From Methylobacterium sp. Leaf118 (GTDB lineage Bacteria; Pseudomonadota; Alphaproteobacteria; Rhizobiales; Beijerinckiaceae): a stretch of 64,000 bases of DNA. Positions 60,500 to 64,000 of the stretch are shown here, piece after piece. Each line of letters opens with the position of its first letter. The first letter of the stretch is position 1. Where the stretch lies: NCBI RefSeq assembly GCF_920984675.1, contig NZ_CAKLBV010000007.1:1-64000 (forward strand), in the 5' to 3' direction. Position numbers and translations under genes: made by a program. The notes below the pieces were generated by a model, which did not search any database, was not told where the DNA came from, and saw nothing but the letters and a program-made list of their open reading frames with translations.

Positions 60500-61567
60500 G
60501 TGCGTGCCATCCCAACTGTCTCGCCGTCGGGCGGGCGTGCCACCCTGCGCGAGAGTTTCGATACGGCGGCCCATCTGCTCGGCCTGAGCGAGGTGCGGGC
60601 CGACCGGGCGATCACCCACATCACCCTCCAGCTCGGTCCGCCCGGTGAGACCGGGCTGGCCGTGCTCGACCACCGCGCCGCCGAGCCGCGCCGCCACGCC
60701 CTCGCGATCGGCGCGGACGACCTCGTCGAGCGCCTGATGGCGATCCGCGAGGGCCAGGCGGGGCTGCGCGCCAAGATCCTGGTCGATCCCACCGCCTGCT
60801 TCACGCGCACCCTGGTCCTGCCGAGTGCCGTGCTGCCAAGGATGCGAATGGTGCTGGCGCAGGAGCTGGAGGCGGCCACCCCGTTCCGCGCGGAGGGCGT
60901 TCACGCCGACTGGTTCGTGGAATCCGAGGATGTCCAGGCCCGGACCCTGCAGGTGCGCCACGTCGTGCTCAAGCGCGGTCGCCTCGATCCCCTGCTCGCG
61001 GCCCTGGCGCAGGCGGGCATCGCGGTCGCCACGGTCACCGTCGGGCCGGACGAGGCGCGGACCATGCCGGTCGATCTCCTCAGCGGCGGACACCGCACCC
61101 TTCAAGGGCTCGCCGGGGGCGCTCGGACCGGTGATCTCGCATTCCTCGCTGGCGCAGTCCTGCTGCTCCTCGGCGCCGTCTGGGGCTGGCACGCGCATCA
61201 GGCCGCGACCCTCGAGGCCCTCGACGCGGCCGTCACCGCTGCGCGGCGGGCGGCGGGTCCCGCCCTGCCGGCGCCGCTCCAGGCCGGCACCGCGGCCCTC
61301 CTGGCGGGGCGGACTGCCCCCGTCGCCCGGACCTGGGAGGCGCTCGCGGCGGCGCTTCCGGCGACGGACTGGGCCGTGGCCCTGCGCCTCGACCGGGACA
61401 GCGCCTATCTCACCCTCCAGGCGGCGGACGAGGCCGCCGCCCTCGAGGCCCTCGCGCAGATCCCCGGCTTCGGGCCGCCCCATCTGCGCGACGCCCAGGC
61501 CAGCGCAGGCGGGGGGCACCGCCTTCTCGTCGAACTCCCCCGCGTCGGACGGGGAGAGCGGCCGTGA
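60500..61567 (+). CDS. gspL: GspL-like type II secretion protein
   Basis: The protein is 355 aa. The N-terminal cytoplasmic part (ITHITLQLGPPGETGLAVLD, RTLVLPSAVLPRMRMVLAQE, LEAATPFRAEGVHADWFVES) resembles the actin-like domain of GspL/PilM. One membrane helix (~211-235, DLAFLAGAVLLLLGAVWGWH) and a periplasmic ferredoxin-like part follow. It links the GspE ATPase to the inner-membrane platform. GTG start at 60500 with GGGAGG upstream. It overlaps gspM by 4 nt. Confidence 0.78.
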   Translation: MRAIPTVSPSGGRATLRESFDTAAHLLGLSEVRADRAITHITLQLGPPGETGLAVLDHRAAEPRRHALAIGADDLVERLMAIREGQAGLRAKILVDPTACFTRTLVLPSAVLPRMRMVLAQELEAATPFRAEGVHADWFVESEDVQARTLQVRHVVLKRGRLDPLLAALAQAGIAVATVTVGPDEARTMPVDLLSGGHRTLQGLAGGARTGDLAFLAGAVLLLLGAVWGWHAHQAATLEALDAAVTAARRAAGPALPAPLQAGTAALLAGRTAPVARTWEALAAALPATDWAVALRLDRDSAYLTLQAADEAAALEALAQIPGFGPPHLRDAQASAGGGHRLLVELPRVGRGERP

Positions 61568-62094
61568 GGGCGCTTCTTTCCGACGGGCGAGCCCGCCCGA
61601 TCCTGCTCGGCCTCTTCGGTTCGGGCCTCGCCCTCGTTCTGATCCTCGACCATGCCGGAGCGGCGTTCGACGCCTCCGCCCGGATCGACACGGCCCGGGA
61701 GCGTCTCGCCCGCCTCCACCGCATGGCGGCGCGCCCGCCCCTGCCGCCGGTGCTGACCGCACCCGACGCCGACGGGCTTCTGGCGGCCTTCCGCGGCCGC
61801 CTTGATGCCCTCGCCGGTGGACGCGCCGTGGTCCTCGACCGGTCCGAACTCGAGCGCGATCCCGATCACCCGGATCGGCCCCGCCTGCGCGCGGTGATCC
61901 GTGGCACCGCGGCGGGCTTGCACGGCCTGCTGCACGCGCTCGAAACCGAGGCGCCGATCCTCGCGATCGAGGAGGCGGATCTCGATGTCGAGCGGGCGGC
62001 CGATCCCGAGACCGGCCGCCCGACCGTGATGCGCGCGGCGCTGACGGCCCGCGGCCTCGTTCTGCCGCCGGTGGGGCCGGAGGCGCAGCCATGA
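61564..62094 (+). CDS. gspM: GspM-like type II secretion protein
   Basis: The product is 176 aa, an N-terminal helix (PILLGLFGSGLALVLILDHA), a coiled-coil-like stretch (RIDTARERLARLHRMAARPP) and a small alpha/beta domain (LRAVIRGTAAGLHGLLHALE). It fits the GspM_II type. It starts with GTG overlapping the gspL stop and overlaps the next gene by 4 nt. The call rests on order and topology more than on sequence signature. Confidence 0.72.
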   Translation: MRALLSDGRARPILLGLFGSGLALVLILDHAGAAFDASARIDTARERLARLHRMAARPPLPPVLTAPDADGLLAAFRGRLDALAGGRAVVLDRSELERDPDHPDRPRLRAVIRGTAAGLHGLLHALETEAPILAIEEADLDVERAADPETGRPTVMRAALTARGLVLPPVGPEAQP

Positions 62095-62609
62095 TCGACG
62101 GGATGAGGAGTGTGATGAGGGGCGTGCCGGCCCTCTTGGCTGGGAGCGGCCTCGGGTCCCGCGTGGTGTTCGGGTTGGCGAGTGTTGCCGCGCTCGCCGC
62201 CTTCGCCTGGCCCGTGACGGTCGATCCGCCGCCGCCGCCGGCCGTGGTGCCGGCATCGACGCCCCTCGGCGACGCCGCCCTGCGCCGGCCCCTGTTCGAT
62301 CCGGGCCGGCGGGACTGGACCGCCCGCGGCGACCGGTCGGCCGTGCTCGAAGGCGAGCCGCGGCGGCCCGTGCTCACTCTGCGGGGGATCGTCGTCGATG
62401 GCGGCACGGCCCGCGCCCTCATCGATGACGGGGGCGGTGAGCCGCATTGGCTCGCCCGCGGCGAGGGGCGCGGCAACTGGCAGGTCGCGGCGATCGAGCC
62501 GGACGGCGTGACCCTGACGCAGAACGGCCGCAGCTTCCGGGCCGTCTTCATGGGCGAGCCCGCGACCCTGCGCCCGCTGCCCCTGGGTGCGGTCCCGCTG
62601 CGGCCGTAG
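62091..62609 (+). CDS. GspC/GspN-like type II secretion protein
   Basis: The product is 172 aa, one membrane helix near residues 24-42 (RVVFGLASVAALAAFAWPVT), a Pro-rich linker, then a small beta domain with LRRPLFDPGRRDW, RPVLTLRGIVVDGGTARALI and VTLTQNGRSFRAVFMGE. The last two resemble the homology region of GspC, which contacts the secretin. No PDZ domain is present, so either the GspC-short or the GspN type is possible. Confidence 0.68.
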   Translation: MIDGMRSVMRGVPALLAGSGLGSRVVFGLASVAALAAFAWPVTVDPPPPPAVVPASTPLGDAALRRPLFDPGRRDWTARGDRSAVLEGEPRRPVLTLRGIVVDGGTARALIDDGGGEPHWLARGEGRGNWQVAAIEPDGVTLTQNGRSFRAVFMGEPATLRPLPLGAVPLRP

Positions 62610-62708
62610 CGGCGACGCCCCGCGGACCTCGATCCGGGACGATACTCTCACATCCGGTGGCGCAGCGGCTGGTCCGGAAAGCCGGCGCCCAGCGCGCCGG
62701 CCGATGCA

Positions 62709-63071
62709 CTATTTCTGGAAACGGGCCTGGATGTTGTGCCCGTGCATCTTCAGCGACAGCACGACCTTGGCGCCCGCCGGAAGCGGCGCCTTGAGGGCGC
62801 CGACCAACCGGTTCGGCGCGGCCGGCGTCAGCGTCAGCGTGTCGGTCTGGCCGCCGGCCTGAACGAAGGCCTTGGCCGAGAGGCCGGCCGTCTCGGCCGG
62901 CTTGCCGCCCTCCTCGTTCACGAAGAACGTGACGCCGGTCTCGGTGGCGACCAGCTCGATGGGATGGCCATCGGCCACCGTGATCTCGCCGCCATTGGGG
63001 CCGGCGGCGAAACAGGGTCCGGCGAGGGCGAGGGCGGCGGCGAGGATCGCGGGGAGGAGGGGGGAACGCAT
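62709..63071 (-). CDS. Small periplasmic protein linked to an RND metal efflux operon
   Basis: The product is 120 aa with a clean signal peptide (MRSPLLPAILAAALALAGPC ending CFA|A). The mature part (GGEITVADGHPIELVATETG, APLPAGAKVVLSLKMHGHNI) is beta-rich and contains HGHN, a possible metal-binding pair. No firm family. It sits 35 nt after the RND pump gene on the same strand and is probably part of that operon. Confidence 0.72.
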   Translation of the reverse strand: MRSPLLPAILAAALALAGPCFAAGPNGGEITVADGHPIELVATETGVTFFVNEEGGKPAETAGLSAKAFVQAGGQTDTLTLTPAAPNRLVGALKAPLPAGAKVVLSLKMHGHNIQARFQK

Positions 63072-63106
63072 GGTCTTTTCCTGTCTCGGGGGAGGGGAGG
63101 ACGATC

Positions 63107-64000
63107 TCAGAACACCCCGGCCGGTGCCGGATCCGGGGCGCCGGACGGGGAGCGCTGATGGGCTTCGGCCCGCAGCCGTTCCAGAGGCTTGCGTCCGAAC
63201 GCCAGGAACAGGACCGGGGTCACGACGGTGTCGAGGAGGGTGGCGCTGATCAGGCCGCCGAAGATCGTCACGGCGACCGGATGCAGGATCTCCTTGCCCG
63301 GCGCGTCGGCGCCGATCAGCAACGGCACCAGGGCGACGCCGGCGGCGAGGGCGGTCATCAGCACCGGGGCGAGCCGTTCCAGGCTGCCGCGGATCACGAG
63401 ATCGGGCCCGAACGGCACCCCTTCGTGGATCGCGAGGTTCAGGATGTGGCTGACCTTCAGGATGCCGTTGCGGGTGGCGATGCCGGTGAGCGTGACGAAG
63501 CCGATCATCGAGGCGACCGAGAGCGGCTGCCCGGCGAGCCACAGGGCCGCGACGGAGCCGATCAGGGCAAGCGGAATGCTGCCGAGGATGATCAGGGTGA
63601 AGATCACCGAGCGGTAGCGGGAGTAGAGCAGGGCGAAGACCAGGCCGAAGGAGAGGAGGGAAAGCAGGCCGATGGTGCGGCTCGCCTCCCCTTGCGCCTG
63701 GAACGCGCCTTCCAGGCGGGTGGCGTACCCGTTGGGGAGCGGCGCCGCGGCGACCCGCTCCTGGATCGCGGCGACGATCGCGCCCATGTCGGCGCCGGCC
63801 TGCGTGTTGGCCTGCACGACGATCCGGCGCCGGGCGTTCTCCCGCAGGATCTGGTTCGGGCCGTCCGTCTCGCGGATGTCGGCGATCTGCCGGGCCGGCA
63901 CCCAGCCCGAGGGCGTCTCGACCAGCATGTCGCCGAGGCGCTGGGTCGTGCGCATCGTGTCGGAGAGGCGCATCACCACGTCGAAGCGGCGGTGGCCGTC
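63107..64000 (-). CDS. Heavy-metal efflux RND transporter permease (CzcA/CusA type), C-terminal part
   Basis: Only the last 297 aa lie in the window; the frame is open to the right edge, and full-length members are about 1040 aa. The visible region includes the periplasmic sequence RRFDVVMRLSDTMR, the helices IGLLSLLSFGLVFALLYSRY and GFVTLTGIATRNGILKVSHI, and ends TLLDTVVTPVLFLAFGRKPL. The HAE-1/HME pattern and the downstream small periplasmic protein suggest Cu/Zn/Co export. Metal specificity cannot be read from this part. Confidence 0.88.
   Translation of the reverse strand, partial: DGHRRFDVVMRLSDTMRTTQRLGDMLVETPSGWVPARQIADIRETDGPNQILRENARRRIVVQANTQAGADMGAIVAAIQERVAAAPLPNGYATRLEGAFQAQGEASRTIGLLSLLSFGLVFALLYSRYRSVIFTLIILGSIPLALIGSVAALWLAGQPLSVASMIGFVTLTGIATRNGILKVSHILNLAIHEGVPFGPDLVIRGSLERLAPVLMTALAAGVALVPLLIGADAPGKEILHPVAVTIFGGLISATLLDTVVTPVLFLAFGRKPLERLRAEAHQRSPSGAPDPAPAGVF

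Noticed and set aside
60074..62551. Long minus-strand frame opposite gspL-M-N
   Set aside because: The plus strand has three overlapping genes with helices in the positions expected for T2SS proteins; the antisense product has no recognisable sequence.

Overview
The window is high-GC chromosomal DNA of an alphaproteobacterium, most likely a Methylobacterium/Methylorubrum-type member of the Hyphomicrobiales. The evidence is a divergent nepR/phyR general stress locus whose PhyR has its receiver aspartate at residue 190 (as in M. extorquens), GGAAC-N16/17-CGTT (EcfG-type) promoters, DUF1499, DUF2865 and DUF1328 proteins, and the rpsA-sppA-ihfB-lapA-trpF-trpB order. No rRNA, tRNA, CRISPR array, insertion sequence or prophage was recognised. 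The genus is an inference.

Layout. 0-8.2 kb: a porin fragment cut by the left edge; the minus-strand operon lgt-midA-pgeF; an MgtC-like protein; pgm followed by a multiply frameshifted secreted-protein gene; and a SleB-type cell-wall hydrolase. 8.3-14.3 kb: ppdK, a 50-aa DUF3096 protein, an L,D-transpeptidase lipoprotein, a VOC protein, a cyclic-nucleotide-binding protein and a small Pro-rich protein. 14.4-20.9 kb: stress genes (KGG-repeat protein, a 56-aa protein, DUF1328, nepR, phyR, a small secreted protein) carry six EcfG-type promoters and surround MarR, DUF1499, MBL-fold and DUF2865 genes. 21-31.8 kb: YkgJ-type cysteine-cluster protein, class III aminotransferase, Tat-exported metallophosphoesterase, AlkA-type glycosylase, RNase D, D-Ala-D-Ala carboxypeptidase, AsmA protein. 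32-44.6 kb: the two subunits of a 3-oxoacid CoA-transferase, rpsA, sppA, ihfB, LapA protein, trpF, trpB, an ilv attenuator with leader peptide, ilvB, ilvN, and a GST. 44.6-49.4 kb: M17 aminopeptidase, TPR lipoprotein, GGDEF protein, PAP2 phosphatase.

49.4-64 kb is the most unusual part. A type II secretion system is split into two units: gspD-K-J-I-H on the minus strand and gspL-M plus a GspC/N-like gene on the plus strand. Between them lie an SCO-type copper/thiol protein gene translationally coupled to gspH, a methyltransferase, a small Cys-rich secreted protein, and a 1251-aa Tat-signalled protein. That protein fuses two ricin-B lectin domains and a duplicated unknown module to a complete galactose-oxidase-type copper radical domain. 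All copper and cofactor residues are present at galactose-oxidase spacing. A metal-efflux RND pump runs off the right edge. I infer a dedicated system that exports a copper radical oxidase.

Other non-coding signals: a 108-bp dispersed element present twice (11852-11959 and 34138-34245), both copies carrying the stop codon of the upstream gene and differing by a compensatory pair in an 18-bp hairpin; a 13-bp tandem repeat across the trpF stop; and several intrinsic terminators.
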